Positions 7,229 through 16,152 of a DNA stretch of 64,000 nucleotides are shown in pieces. The notes under the pieces were generated by a model. It was given only the letters and a program-made list of their open reading frames with translations. It ran no database searches and was not told the DNA's origin. Each line of letters opens with the position of its first letter. Positions within the stretch are counted from its first letter, which is position 1. Source of the stretch: Clostridiales bacterium UBA6386 (GTDB lineage: Bacteria > Bacillota > Clostridia > Oscillospirales > Oscillospiraceae); NCBI GenBank assembly GCA_002437585.1, contig DJQM01000017.1, positions 21,631-85,630 of the forward strand, read 5' to 3'. The translations under genes were made by a program, and so were the position numbers.

Positions 7229-8200
7229 TCAGGGAAAGAAATCCGCAGTATCGGCGGTCTGGCGGCGGGATACGCAGTCCGCCAGGAGGGTGTCCGTTGG
7301 CGTGGTGAGCAGACGGAAAAGACCCTTCCAGAGGTAGCGGGGCGGGAAACGGCTGCCGAAGCGGAGCAGATAGTCCCGCAAGCCCGATTTCAGAGCCGCA
7401 AGGCTTCTTTCCGTGTTCCCCACGTTGCCGGACAGATACCAGAGGGCATCCAGGTAGTTTTCGTCAAAGACCCCGGACAATTCCGGCACACAGGCGCGGA
7501 TTTTCTGCCGCCGCTTGGCAGTGCTGTCCAGGCAGTCCAGAATGCGCCGCTCGGCGGATTCCGGGGAAGCCATGACGCTGGAGGCCCGCTTGCGGTAGTT
7601 GTAGATCACCCGGTCGGTGCAGACCAGTTTCCGGGGCTTCAGAAAGCCCTGATAGGTGAAGTATTCGTCGTCGATTTTGTGGCCCTCCTCGAAAAAGACC
7701 CCGGCGAAAATTTCCCGGCGATAGAGCTTATTCCACAGCAGGGCACAGGTAAAGTCTTTCGGGAAACGCAGAAGGTAGTCGTAGCCCTCCAGGGTCTCCG
7801 GCTTAAGGGGTTTTGTCTCCGTCCGACCCCGGTAAACCTCCCGGAAGGCACCCTGGACGGCATCCGCCCGGGTTTCCTCCAGGGTCTTCACCAGAAAGCC
7901 GTAGGCATCCGGTTCCAGGTAGTCGTCGCTGTCCACAAAGCTCAGGTATTCCCCCCTGGCTGCCCGGAGACCGGCGTTTTTCGCCGCCGCCCCGCCGCCG
8001 TTTTTCTGGTGGATCACCTGAATCCGGGAATCCCGGGCAGCGAACCGGTCGCAGATGGTTCCGGAATCGTCCGTGGAGCCGTCGTCAATGAGTAGCACCT
8101 GCAACTCCCGGTAGTCCTGATTCAGGATACTCTCCAAACACTGGGGGAGGTAAGCCGCCACGTTGTAGACCGGGACGATGACGGAAATGGTCTTATTCAC
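7229..8200 (-). CDS. GT2 family glycosyltransferase (last gene of polysaccharide unit 2)
   Basis: 323 residues with a GT-A fold start: KTISVIVPVYNVAAYLPQCL, DDGSTDDSGTICD and FVDSDDYLEPDAY, where the DSDD supplies the metal-binding DXD. The C-terminal part has the FKDFTCALLWNKLYRREIF-like acceptor region typical of polysaccharide GT2 enzymes. The start is GTG at 8200, overlapping the upstream stop by eight bases, with AGGGGAGAGG upstream; the frame runs further upstream without homology. It adds one sugar to a lipid-linked glycan at the cytoplasmic face; donor and linkage are unknown. Confidence 0.85.
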   Translation of the reverse strand: MNKTISVIVPVYNVAAYLPQCLESILNQDYRELQVLLIDDGSTDDSGTICDRFAARDSRIQVIHQKNGGGAAAKNAGLRAARGEYLSFVDSDDYLEPDAYGFLVKTLEETRADAVQGAFREVYRGRTETKPLKPETLEGYDYLLRFPKDFTCALLWNKLYRREIFAGVFFEEGHKIDDEYFTYQGFLKPRKLVCTDRVIYNYRKRASSVMASPESAERRILDCLDSTAKRRQKIRACVPELSGVFDENYLDALWYLSGNVGNTERSLAALKSGLRDYLLRFGSRFPPRYLWKGLFRLLTTPTDTLLADCVSRRQTADTADFFP

Positions 8201-9167
8201 GGATCCTCTCCCCTTTCTGCCGGGCGAATTTGGAGACCAGCCACCAGAAGGGCTTGCAGGGGTAGGCCGCCTCGTAGGCCCAACGATTCTTCTGATTCCG
8301 GGGCAGGCAGTCACACTGTTTTGCAAGCCTTAACGCTCTGCGGAGCTTCTTCCGAAGCTCCCGGCGGAAAACCTTGGGAGCCTGGGGCAGCTGCTCGTAG
8401 GTGCCGTAAAGGTAGCTTTTCACCGCTTTTTCCAGTAATTTCCCGTCTTCCCGCTCCTGGGCAAAGGCGATCTGCCCCTCAAAGGCCTCCAGCGCGTCCA
8501 GCCGCTTGGGACTCCAGGCGGATTTCATGATCCCCACAGGGTTCTGATAGTAGGCGTACAGCACCCGGGGGCTGAAGCCCACCTCCTTCACCTGGTACAC
8601 CAGGCGATAGGTGGTAAATTCGTCCTCGTGGAGCTTGCCCACGGGGTAGCGCAGGTGCTGAAAGAGAGACCGGTGGTAGAGCTTGTTCCAGGCCGTGGCG
8701 GTTCCGCCGTTGTGGTAGCGGCCGCAGTAATAGTCGTCGCTGGAAAGCTTCCGGGCTTCCCCGTCCGGCTGAACCGGGAAGTCCTCCCCGGCGGTGCGGA
8801 AATAGTCGCAGACACTGAGCTTGCAGGCGGTCTTCTCGGCGGTTTCGTAAAGCACCTTCAGAAAATCCGGGTGTACCCAGTCGTCGCTGTCCACAAAGGC
8901 GATCCAACGGCTGACGCTGTTCGCGAAAACCCAGTCAATGCCGGTGTTCCGGGCGGCGGACAGGCCGCCGTTTTCCTGATGAATGACGTGAACGCGGCTG
9001 TCCCGGCGGGCGTAGCCGTCGCACAGGACGCCGCAGCTGTCCGGGGAGCCATCGTCCACCAGGATCAGCTCAAAATCCCGGTAGGTCTGGGCTAAAATGC
9101 TCTCCACACAGCGGCTCAGAAAAGCCTCCACCTTATAAACCGGCACGATCACACTGATATTCGCCAT
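8193..9167 (-). CDS. GT2 family glycosyltransferase
   Basis: 324 residues. GT-A motifs: ISVIVPVYKVEAFLSRCVES, DDGSPDSCGVLCDGY, then FVDSDDWVHPDFLKV. The region ATAWNKLYHRSLF near 160 and KLHEDEFTTYRLVY near 180 (ED base motif) are shared with its neighbours at 9934, 10954, 16153 and 23899, indicating one expanded subfamily. The ATG is two bases after the upstream stop. Substrate unknown. Confidence 0.85.
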   Translation of the reverse strand: MANISVIVPVYKVEAFLSRCVESILAQTYRDFELILVDDGSPDSCGVLCDGYARRDSRVHVIHQENGGLSAARNTGIDWVFANSVSRWIAFVDSDDWVHPDFLKVLYETAEKTACKLSVCDYFRTAGEDFPVQPDGEARKLSSDDYYCGRYHNGGTATAWNKLYHRSLFQHLRYPVGKLHEDEFTTYRLVYQVKEVGFSPRVLYAYYQNPVGIMKSAWSPKRLDALEAFEGQIAFAQEREDGKLLEKAVKSYLYGTYEQLPQAPKVFRRELRKKLRRALRLAKQCDCLPRNQKNRWAYEAAYPCKPFWWLVSKFARQKGERIRE

Positions 9168-9169
9168 GG

Positions 9170-9937
9170 CTACCTCCCCTTCAGCAGAGCCTTGAGTCTT
9201 GCGTAGCCCTTCTGTCCAAGAAGCCGGGTGCCGATGGCCACACGCCGGGCACTGCGCCGCTCGGCGGCCAGACGCAGGGTCTCCTTTTGCAGGTATTCCT
9301 GCTCCTGCCGGGTCTGCCAGCTGCCGGAAAACCAGTGAATACAGACGGTTTTCCGGGTTTTGCGCAGAAGCCGTGTCTCAAACTCCACCGGGCAGAAGAT
9401 TTCCTTGGGATAAATCGTCAGCCCCGCTACGGTCTGCTGCTGTCCGTTGGGAACCAGACCCTTTTGCAGGCACAGGTCGGTGAGAATTTTTACGTTGGTG
9501 GTGGTGTTCAGACTGCCGTCCGGGCGGATAAATCGGGCGTTGTCATAGTAAGCCAGAAATTCCCGGAACAGAGGGAATCCGGCCTCACAGGCAAGCAGGC
9601 CGGTCTGCACCCGATCCGCCGTTTCAAAGCCCGCAAAGGCGGTGTGCTTAAGATATGGGGTCAGGGGCTTTATCAGCTCCACGTCCGTGTCCAGGTACAC
9701 CCCGCCCTGGTTTACCAGGGCGCACAGGCGGACGTAGTCCGTCACGAAGGCCCAGCGTCCTGCCTCCATGGCCTGATGGACATAGGCGGGGGCGGCGGAT
9801 AAATCAAAGTTTTGCTCATTCCATTCGACGATTTTCCAGTCCGGGCAGACCTTTTTCCAGCTTTTCAGGCATTTTTCCGCCAGGGGCGGCTTGGGTTTTC
9901 CGCCGAACCAGCAATAGTGAATTGTCTTCGGAATCAC
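9170..9937 (-). CDS. GT32-type glycosyltransferase (capsular polysaccharide synthesis type)
   Basis: 255 residues. It opens IPKTIHYCWFGGKPKPPLAE, the signature of the GT32/OCH1-like DXD sugar transferases, with DYVRLCALVNQGGVYLDTD (about 87-105) giving the DTD metal motif. Such enzymes add mannose, glucose, galactose or GalNAc to surface glycans. It starts at a GTG (9937) that overlaps the upstream stop as GTGA, implying translational coupling. It is the only non-GT2/GT4 transferase of the locus apart from LicD. Confidence 0.85.
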   Translation of the reverse strand: MIPKTIHYCWFGGKPKPPLAEKCLKSWKKVCPDWKIVEWNEQNFDLSAAPAYVHQAMEAGRWAFVTDYVRLCALVNQGGVYLDTDVELIKPLTPYLKHTAFAGFETADRVQTGLLACEAGFPLFREFLAYYDNARFIRPDGSLNTTTNVKILTDLCLQKGLVPNGQQQTVAGLTIYPKEIFCPVEFETRLLRKTRKTVCIHWFSGSWQTRQEQEYLQKETLRLAAERRSARRVAIGTRLLGQKGYARLKALLKGR

Positions 9938-10935
9938 GCGCCATGCCCCCCTCTGCGCAGCAGCTTTTTCAGTTTCCCGGCGGCGTACCAGAACCGGGAC
10001 ATTTCCTTGGGATAGGCCGCCTCCAGGATGGTGAGCTTCTGCCGCTTGGTGAGTTTTATCTTCTCCCGGCGCAGGTACCGCCGGGCTTGGGCGGCGATTT
10101 TCCCGGACAGCTCCGGCCGGTTCAAGTCCCGGCGAACGCCGGTACAGGCGTTTTCCACCGCCGTCACATACCGCTCCAGGAACCGCTCCGCCAGCCGGCG
10201 ATAGCCCTGGCTTCGATAGAAGGATTGGATCCTTTCCAAAGCCCAGAGGTAGTCCAGCCGCTTCAGGGTAAACCGGCTCTTGGTGGTGCTATTGGGGTTT
10301 GTCCGGTAAAAATACAGGTCTTCCGGCAAAACCGCGATTTTTTTCGCCGGAATCAGCCAATGGCACACGGCCTCGTTGTCCTCGTAAACCCTGCCCGGAC
10401 AGAAGGGATAGGCTTTCACAAATTTCGCCCGGATGAGCTTGGCGCAGGCCACCCAGCCCGGATAGGCATCTGCGTCGTAAAGCCGCAGAAGATTTTCCTC
10501 GTCCATGGTTTCCAGGTGGTAGCTTCCATCTCTGGGGCGGCCAAAATCCGGCGGAAACACCGGGCTTTCCAGCATCCGGCACAGGCTGATGCCCGCGCCG
10601 CTTTCCTGAGCCGTCTGATACAGAAGTTTCAGCATATCCGGGTGGATCCGGTCGTCGCTGTCCACGAAGCACAGCCACTCCCCCGCCGCCTTTTCCAAAG
10701 CCAGATTCCGGGCGGCGGCCTGACCGGCGTTCTCCTGGTGAAGGCTCAGCACCCGGTTGTCCCGGGCAGCGTAATCATCGCAGATACGCCCGCAGCCGTC
10801 CGGGCTGCCATCGTCCACCAGGATCAGCTGAAAGTCCGAAAGAGTCTGAGACAGAATACTGTCCACGCAGTCACGCAGGTACTTTTCCGCCCGATAAACC
10901 GGGACAATTACCGTAATCTTCGGTGCATTTTGCAT
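9934..10935 (-). CDS. GT2 family glycosyltransferase
   Basis: 333 residues. ITVIVPVYRAEKYLRDCVDS, DDGSPDGCGRICDDYAARD, FVDSDDRIHPDMLKLLY give the GT-A nucleotide site and DXD. RVYEDNEAVCHWLIP carries the acidic ED motif. The tail is strongly basic (RRYLRREKIKLTKRQK, then KLKKLLRRGG), suggesting peripheral membrane attachment. 18 bases separate it from the upstream gene. Donor unknown. Confidence 0.85.
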   Translation of the reverse strand: MQNAPKITVIVPVYRAEKYLRDCVDSILSQTLSDFQLILVDDGSPDGCGRICDDYAARDNRVLSLHQENAGQAAARNLALEKAAGEWLCFVDSDDRIHPDMLKLLYQTAQESGAGISLCRMLESPVFPPDFGRPRDGSYHLETMDEENLLRLYDADAYPGWVACAKLIRAKFVKAYPFCPGRVYEDNEAVCHWLIPAKKIAVLPEDLYFYRTNPNSTTKSRFTLKRLDYLWALERIQSFYRSQGYRRLAERFLERYVTAVENACTGVRRDLNRPELSGKIAAQARRYLRREKIKLTKRQKLTILEAAYPKEMSRFWYAAGKLKKLLRRGGHGA

Positions 10936-10953
10936 ATTCTGTCTCCTTTTTAT

Positions 10954-11925
10954 TTATCGAAACCGCTCACGATAAAAGCGCAAAAGCCACATGCGCACGG
11001 GAAAGAACCTGTGAAGCATATCGTAGTCGATCCAGAAGGACAGCACCTGTTCCTTCCGGCTTTCCCGGATAAGATGGCGGATGTGCTTTTTCATTTTCCG
11101 AAGGACAGGCTTTAATTCTGCCGCGTTGGGAGCCGCCAGGGCGGCATCATAGTAGCCCGCCGCGCTTTCCAGATACTGACGCATCCGGTATTGAATCAGA
11201 TCCCGGTCGCCCATTTCCCGGAAGAAAACAAGCTGCTGGTCGAAGGCCTCCCAGGCATCCAGCCGTTTGGGAATCCAGGGCTTTTTGGAAATCCCCGCGG
11301 AATTGACAAAGTAGGCATACAGCGGCGCGGGAATCACCGCCAACCGGTCACAGGCAAAGAGCAGCCGGTAGGTGAGAAATTCGTCCTCAATGTATTTTCC
11401 CTCCGGGTAACGCTTTCCGGAAAACAAAGTGCGGCTGTAAAGCTTGCCCCAGCAGACCGTGGCGTTGACGTGGTGCTCCATGAAAAAGGCCTTGGGTGTC
11501 CAGGAAACCGGATGCAAATCCTCGGCTTTGATTTCGGGGTTCGCCCCGGAGGTCTCCTGATAGCCGCAGACGCACAGGTCTGTTTGCATCGCTTGGGCGG
11601 CGGAGAGCATCCGCTCCAGAGTTTCCGGGTGAATCCAGTCGTCGTTGTCATGGAAGAAAATCCACTGACTGTCCGAATGGTCATAAACCCAGTCCAAGCC
11701 GGTGTTTCTCGCCGCGCAGACCCCGGCGTTGCGCTTGTGAATGACGTGAACCCTGGAATCCTTCGCGGCGTAGCTGTCGCAGATTTCCCCGCAATTGTCC
11801 GGGCTGCCGTCGTCCACCAGGATCAGCTCTAAGTCCCGGAAGGTCTGGGACAGAATGCCCTCGATGCACCGGGGCAGATACTCCGGCATTTTGTAAACCG
11901 CCACAATCACGCTGATCTGAGCCAT
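10954..11925 (-). CDS. GT2 family glycosyltransferase
   Basis: 323 residues. ISVIVAVYKMPEYLPRCIEG, DDGSPDNCGEICDSY, then a variant DXD region WIFFHDNDDWIHPETLERM: the usual VDSDD is HDNDD, so the metal site is conserved but the flanking residues differ from its paralogues. KYIEDEFLTYRLLF supplies the ED motif. The basic C-terminus (LKPVLRKMKKHIRHLIRES) fits membrane association. Confidence 0.83.
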   Translation of the reverse strand: MAQISVIVAVYKMPEYLPRCIEGILSQTFRDLELILVDDGSPDNCGEICDSYAAKDSRVHVIHKRNAGVCAARNTGLDWVYDHSDSQWIFFHDNDDWIHPETLERMLSAAQAMQTDLCVCGYQETSGANPEIKAEDLHPVSWTPKAFFMEHHVNATVCWGKLYSRTLFSGKRYPEGKYIEDEFLTYRLLFACDRLAVIPAPLYAYFVNSAGISKKPWIPKRLDAWEAFDQQLVFFREMGDRDLIQYRMRQYLESAAGYYDAALAAPNAAELKPVLRKMKKHIRHLIRESRKEQVLSFWIDYDMLHRFFPVRMWLLRFYRERFR

Positions 11926-11939
11926 GGCCGCGCCTCCTG

Positions 11940-13082
11940 TCAGGGTTCCCGCACAAGGGACAGGAACATGTCTTCCACTTCTTTTACCATGCGTTTTCCG
12001 TCAAAAAACGCGCTGCGCTTCTGCGCCCCGGCCTTGACCTGGGCGTAAAAGGCTTCGTCGGTCAGCAGCTTCTCCATGCCCGCTTCCAGACCGGGAACGC
12101 TGTTTTCCGCAATCAGGCCACAGGTTTCCTCGCCGAAAGCTTCCCGCACCGAGGGGACGGTGGCCACAAGGGGCTTTCCCAGGCTCAGGGCTTCCATGGC
12201 GATCACCGGCAAGCCCTCGGTGAACGAGGAGTTCACCAGAAAGCGGCTCCGGCGCATATAGGGATAGGGGTTGGACTGGTAGCCCGCGAAAATCACGGTA
12301 TCCATAATATCCAGGGCGGCGGTCAGCCGCCGGAGGAAGGAACCGTCCGGCCCATCCCCCACCAGCACCAGTCTGTGGCGAATGCCCCGATCCAGCAAAT
12401 GCCGGTGGGCAACCAGCAGCCGCTCGAAGCCCTTCTCCTCAGAAAGCCGTCCTACGGCGCAGACCAGGGGCAGATCATCGGGCAGGTCTGCCGGCTCTAA
12501 GGAAAGGCGGCGCACATTATCGCTGTTCAAGGGGTTGTAATGCAGCTCCGTCTTCTCCCCCAGGCCGCTGAGGGATACAAAGGACTGATAGGCCACCTGG
12601 GACACGCAGACGATCCGGTCGAAGCGGCTGAGCATTTCCTTCTGCCGTGTCGCTTCTTCCCGGTAAACCGGATTGGTGCCCGGATCGCCGTGGATATACT
12701 TCACGGTTTTGGCACCGGGGACAAATGGGGTTTCCTCATGCACCCAGGCGGAATAGGACACCACAATGTCCGGCTTTTCCGGAAGGCACACCTCCAGAAG
12801 ACCCCGGCCTCCATTTTTGTAGGCTTCCGCAACCAGATGCTTTTTCCAGGGATTCTGGAGCTTTTTCAACAAATTCCCCCCGGTTCTCCGGCAGTCGTAG
12901 TCGTGGAGAATGGGAATGTGGGTGTCCCAGAATTTTTTCTCCCAGCTGCCGCCGGGGTTCTGGACAAAGACAGAAACCTCAAATTTGTCCTTATCCAGCA
13001 GGTTGATAAGATCAAAGAGAGCCTGCTCCGCACCGCCGCAGACCAGCTTATAGTCTACAAAGGTGATCTTGATTTTCTTCAT
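11940..13082 (-). CDS. GT4 family glycosyltransferase
   Basis: 380 residues, GT-B fold. The N-terminal domain has the GGAEQALFDLINLL acceptor loop (residues 15-28); the C-terminal domain has AVGRLSEEKGFERLLVA and NSSFTEGLPVIAMEALSLG, the E-x7-E donor motif of GT4. The ATG at 13082 overlaps the wzt stop (ATGA), so translation is coupled to the exporter ATPase; earlier in-frame codons lie inside wzt. Donor and acceptor unknown. Confidence 0.85.
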   Translation of the reverse strand: MKKIKITFVDYKLVCGGAEQALFDLINLLDKDKFEVSVFVQNPGGSWEKKFWDTHIPILHDYDCRRTGGNLLKKLQNPWKKHLVAEAYKNGGRGLLEVCLPEKPDIVVSYSAWVHEETPFVPGAKTVKYIHGDPGTNPVYREEATRQKEMLSRFDRIVCVSQVAYQSFVSLSGLGEKTELHYNPLNSDNVRRLSLEPADLPDDLPLVCAVGRLSEEKGFERLLVAHRHLLDRGIRHRLVLVGDGPDGSFLRRLTAALDIMDTVIFAGYQSNPYPYMRRSRFLVNSSFTEGLPVIAMEALSLGKPLVATVPSVREAFGEETCGLIAENSVPGLEAGMEKLLTDEAFYAQVKAGAQKRSAFFDGKRMVKEVEDMFLSLVREP

Positions 13083-14392
13083 AGGGGCGTTCCTTCCTGG
13101 GTGCATCGTGCGACAGCCGCGTCCGGGAACCGGATATGCCCCCAGTTGGACTGGTTCCAGACGATGTCCTCGGCCTGCTGCACCTCGAAGTTGAAGGCGG
13201 GCAGCAAAAGCTCCTGGTCGAAGCTGTTTCCGCAGTCGTCCTTTTCAAAAAGCACCATGTCCAGCCGGTAGCGGCCATTGGTCAGGCAGATGGGATCCAG
13301 CTCCACCAGGTAATCCTGTTCGGTTTTCGCCTGGATGACCCCCAGGGGTACGTCCGGCATGGTGCCGACAGGGGTTTCGTCCCGGCTGCGCAGCTCCAGA
13401 CGCAAATGCAGGTCGGAAAAAGCGGTCCTCGCAGCAACACGCAGCTGCATCCGGATTTTCTCGCCGGATGCGTACATGGCACTTTCCTTGTCCAGCAGCT
13501 TCAGCCAGGTGATCTTGACATTTCCGGGGGTGTAGGGCGACCGGGTATCCGTCTGGGACAGGTCAAATTCCGTCTGATTGTCCGACCACTGCTCGTGGGC
13601 GTTGCTGAGGTAAATTTCGATGGCTTCCTCTACCCCGCCGTTGAAGATGATCCGACCCTTGTCCATGACGATGCACCGGTCACAAAGCCTACGGATGGTG
13701 CTCATGTTGTGGGAGACATAGAGCACGGTTCTGCCGTCCTTTTTCGCCACGTCCCGCATTTTGTCCAGGCACTTGCGCTGGAAGGCCACGTCGCCCACCG
13801 CCAGCACCTCGTCCATAATCATGATCTCGCTGTCCAGGTGAGCCGCCACGGAGAATGCCAGCTTGACGAACATGCCGCTGGAATACCGCTTGACCGGGGT
13901 GTCGATAAAGTCCCGAACCTCGGAAAAGTCGATGATGGCCTCCATCTTTTCATCAATCTCCGCCTTGCTCATACCGAGAATCGCGCCGTTCATGTAGATG
14001 TTCTCCCGGCCGGTCATTTCGCCATTGAAGCCAGTGCCCACCTCCAGCATGGAGGCGATCCGGCCGTACAGGTCGATTTCGCCCTCGGTGGGGGCAGTGA
14101 CCCGGCACAGGAGCTTGAGCATGGTGCTCTTGCCCGCGCCGTTGCCGCCGATGATGCCCAGAGCCTCGCCCTTGTAAACCGTCAGGTCGATGCCGTTGAG
14201 AGCCATGAACTCCTTGCCCACCAGCCGCTGGTCGGTGCCGATCATCACATTGGGGTCTTCCTTGCCCCGAACCCTGGCCCACCAGCTTTGCAGGTCGGCG
14301 GTCAGGGTGCCGCCGCCGATCTGACCCAGCTTATATCGCTTCTTGATACCGGTCAGGCGCAGGGCAATTTCCCGATTTTGTGCTTGTTCCAC
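13079..14392 (-). CDS. wzt: Polysaccharide ABC exporter ATPase Wzt with C-terminal glycan-binding domain
   Basis: 437 residues. The nucleotide-binding domain (1-250) shows Walker A GGNGAGKSTMLKLL, signature YSSGMFVKLAFSVAAH, Walker B IMIMDEVLAVGD and H-loop YVSHNMSTIRRL. It is the TagH/Wzt class. Residues about 270-437 form an extra beta-rich domain (SPYTPGNVKITWLKLLD onward), as in Wzt proteins where it binds the finished glycan and gives export specificity. It starts at GTG (14392) with GGAGG seven bases upstream. Pairs with the permease directly upstream. Confidence 0.92.
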   Translation of the reverse strand: MEQAQNREIALRLTGIKKRYKLGQIGGGTLTADLQSWWARVRGKEDPNVMIGTDQRLVGKEFMALNGIDLTVYKGEALGIIGGNGAGKSTMLKLLCRVTAPTEGEIDLYGRIASMLEVGTGFNGEMTGRENIYMNGAILGMSKAEIDEKMEAIIDFSEVRDFIDTPVKRYSSGMFVKLAFSVAAHLDSEIMIMDEVLAVGDVAFQRKCLDKMRDVAKKDGRTVLYVSHNMSTIRRLCDRCIVMDKGRIIFNGGVEEAIEIYLSNAHEQWSDNQTEFDLSQTDTRSPYTPGNVKITWLKLLDKESAMYASGEKIRMQLRVAARTAFSDLHLRLELRSRDETPVGTMPDVPLGVIQAKTEQDYLVELDPICLTNGRYRLDMVLFEKDDCGNSFDQELLLPAFNFEVQQAEDIVWNQSNWGHIRFPDAAVARCTQEGTPL

Positions 14393-14404
14393 TTCCTTGC
14401 CTCC

Positions 14405-15253
14405 TTACACCGTATCCATAAAGGTACGCTCCACCTTGTTGAAAATCATAATGCCGACCACCGCTACCAGCACCGTCACCAGCCAGGAAAGGCCGTAGTA
14501 GCCCCAGCTCAGACTGCCCTGACCCAGGATGGCGTAACGCATAAGCTCTACGGAGCTGGTCACAGGATTCAGGCACAGGGCGGTGTGCTTCCATCCCGCT
14601 CCCACGGTAGACAGGGGGTACACCACCGGTGTCAGGTACATCCACAGCTGAACGCCGAAGCCCACCAGAACCGTTAAGTCCCGGTACTTGGTGGTCAGGC
14701 TGGAAATGATGATGCCGCAGCCCATGCCCAGAATGCCCATGTGAAGTAATTCCATGGGGATCACCAGCCAGGCTCCCCAGTGAGGGGCAATCTCCCCACG
14801 GAACAGGTAGTAAAGCAAAAAGCCCATGACCAGAATCATCTGGATAAAGAAGCGGATGACTGTGGAAATCACGTTGGAAATGGGGGTGACAAGCCTGGGG
14901 AAATAGACCTTGCCGAAAACCCCCGCATTGGCGGTGAAGGTATTGGCGTTGGTATTCAGGCAGTTGGAAAAATAGGCCCAGATGGCGTTGCTGCAAAGGT
15001 AGAATAGATAGGTTGGCACGCCGTCGGTGCCGATGCCCGCGATTTCGCCGAAGACGAAGGCCTGGACGATACTGCTCATCAGGGGGGTCAGGAACAGCCA
15101 GGCCGGCCCCAGAATGGTCTGCTTGTAGGAGACGATAAAGTTCCGCTTGGTAAACAGCAGGATCAGATCCCGATACTGCCAGACCTCCTTCAGGTTCAGC
15201 TCCAGCCATCTGTGCTTGGCGGTAATGTGGGTATGATAGGATGTTTCAGCCAT
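14405..15253 (-). CDS. wzm: Polysaccharide ABC exporter permease Wzm (TagG-like)
   Basis: 282 residues, ABC-2 type permease with about six transmembrane helices. The amphipathic N-terminal segment (YRDLILLFTKRNFIVSYKQT) precedes GPAWLFLTPLMSSIVQAFVF, the classic TagG/Wzm opening. It forms the channel with Wzt and carries an undecaprenyl-linked polymer or teichoic-acid-like chain across the membrane. It sits between GT2 genes in unit 2. Confidence 0.9.
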   Translation of the reverse strand: MAETSYHTHITAKHRWLELNLKEVWQYRDLILLFTKRNFIVSYKQTILGPAWLFLTPLMSSIVQAFVFGEIAGIGTDGVPTYLFYLCSNAIWAYFSNCLNTNANTFTANAGVFGKVYFPRLVTPISNVISTVIRFFIQMILVMGFLLYYLFRGEIAPHWGAWLVIPMELLHMGILGMGCGIIISSLTTKYRDLTVLVGFGVQLWMYLTPVVYPLSTVGAGWKHTALCLNPVTSSVELMRYAILGQGSLSWGYYGLSWLVTVLVAVVGIMIFNKVERTFMDTV

Positions 15254-15256
15254 AGC

Positions 15257-16144
15257 TTACCTCTTCTTCAAAATCTGTACCAGAGAGTGGAGCCACCGGC
15301 AAGGGGGCACCAGGAGTTTGGGCATTCCGATATACCGGGCGATCTGGGCATCCGTGCAGCGATCCATGGCATCGGTTGCGTAGCCGTACCACAGGGTCAG
15401 CTTATTCCAGAGGGAATAGTGGAGGAACTGCGCCTTCTGCCGGAAGAACAGCCCAGTCCCCTGGGGATTTTCCAGAAACACCCGGTAGCCCGCCCGGGTC
15501 AGACCATCGTCCTTGTATTCCCAGATCCAGATGATATCGTTGTAAAAGCGCATTTTATAGCCGTCGTTCGCCATTTTGTCCCAGGTCACCGCCTCCGTCA
15601 GGAACTTCTCCCCGGGAAATTCCGGGTAGAGATACTTCCGGTGAATTTCCGTATAGAACACGAAAGCTCGCTCCCCGTCCACCTGGTCATAACGATCCAG
15701 GGCAGTACCGTCCAGGTATCCTCCGGGGAACAGGCGGTTGGGGGTTTCTGTTGGGGTAGTGCCCCGGTTTCCCACATAGCCGCAGAAATGGCCGTCCGGG
15801 GGAAGCTCCTTATCCCAGCGAATCACCTTCTCGATGGCGTCGTCCGTCAGGTAGTCGTCAGAATCCACGGTGAAGAACAGGCGGCCGTCCGCTTCCTTCA
15901 GCCCCCGGTTGATGGCTCGGCACTTGCCGCCGTTTTCCTGGTAGATATAGCGGATGGGAAAGGGGTTTTCCTCCCCCTGCCAGGAAGCCACCAGGGACTT
16001 CGTGTCGTCGGCAGAGCCATCGTCCACGATGAGCCACTCAAAGTTCCTACAGGTCTGACGCTGCAAGGAATGGTAAAGCTGTCCCAGAATGTAGGCTCGG
16101 TTGTAGGTGGGGGTAAATACGGTCACGGGATAGGAAAATTCCAT
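15257..16144 (-). CDS. GT2 family glycosyltransferase
   Basis: 295 residues of a different GT2 branch from its neighbours: YPVTVFTPTYNRAYILGQLY, VDDGSADDTKSLV, NGGKCRAINRGLKEADGRLF and FTVDSDDYLTDDA. The acceptor region has EVTWDKMANDGYKMRFY-type residues and IWIWEYKDDGLTRAGY, typical of short capsule GT2 enzymes. Three bases separate it from wzm. Confidence 0.83.
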   Translation of the reverse strand: MEFSYPVTVFTPTYNRAYILGQLYHSLQRQTCRNFEWLIVDDGSADDTKSLVASWQGEENPFPIRYIYQENGGKCRAINRGLKEADGRLFFTVDSDDYLTDDAIEKVIRWDKELPPDGHFCGYVGNRGTTPTETPNRLFPGGYLDGTALDRYDQVDGERAFVFYTEIHRKYLYPEFPGEKFLTEAVTWDKMANDGYKMRFYNDIIWIWEYKDDGLTRAGYRVFLENPQGTGLFFRQKAQFLHYSLWNKLTLWYGYATDAMDRCTDAQIARYIGMPKLLVPPCRWLHSLVQILKKR

Positions 16145-16152
16145 AATTCACC

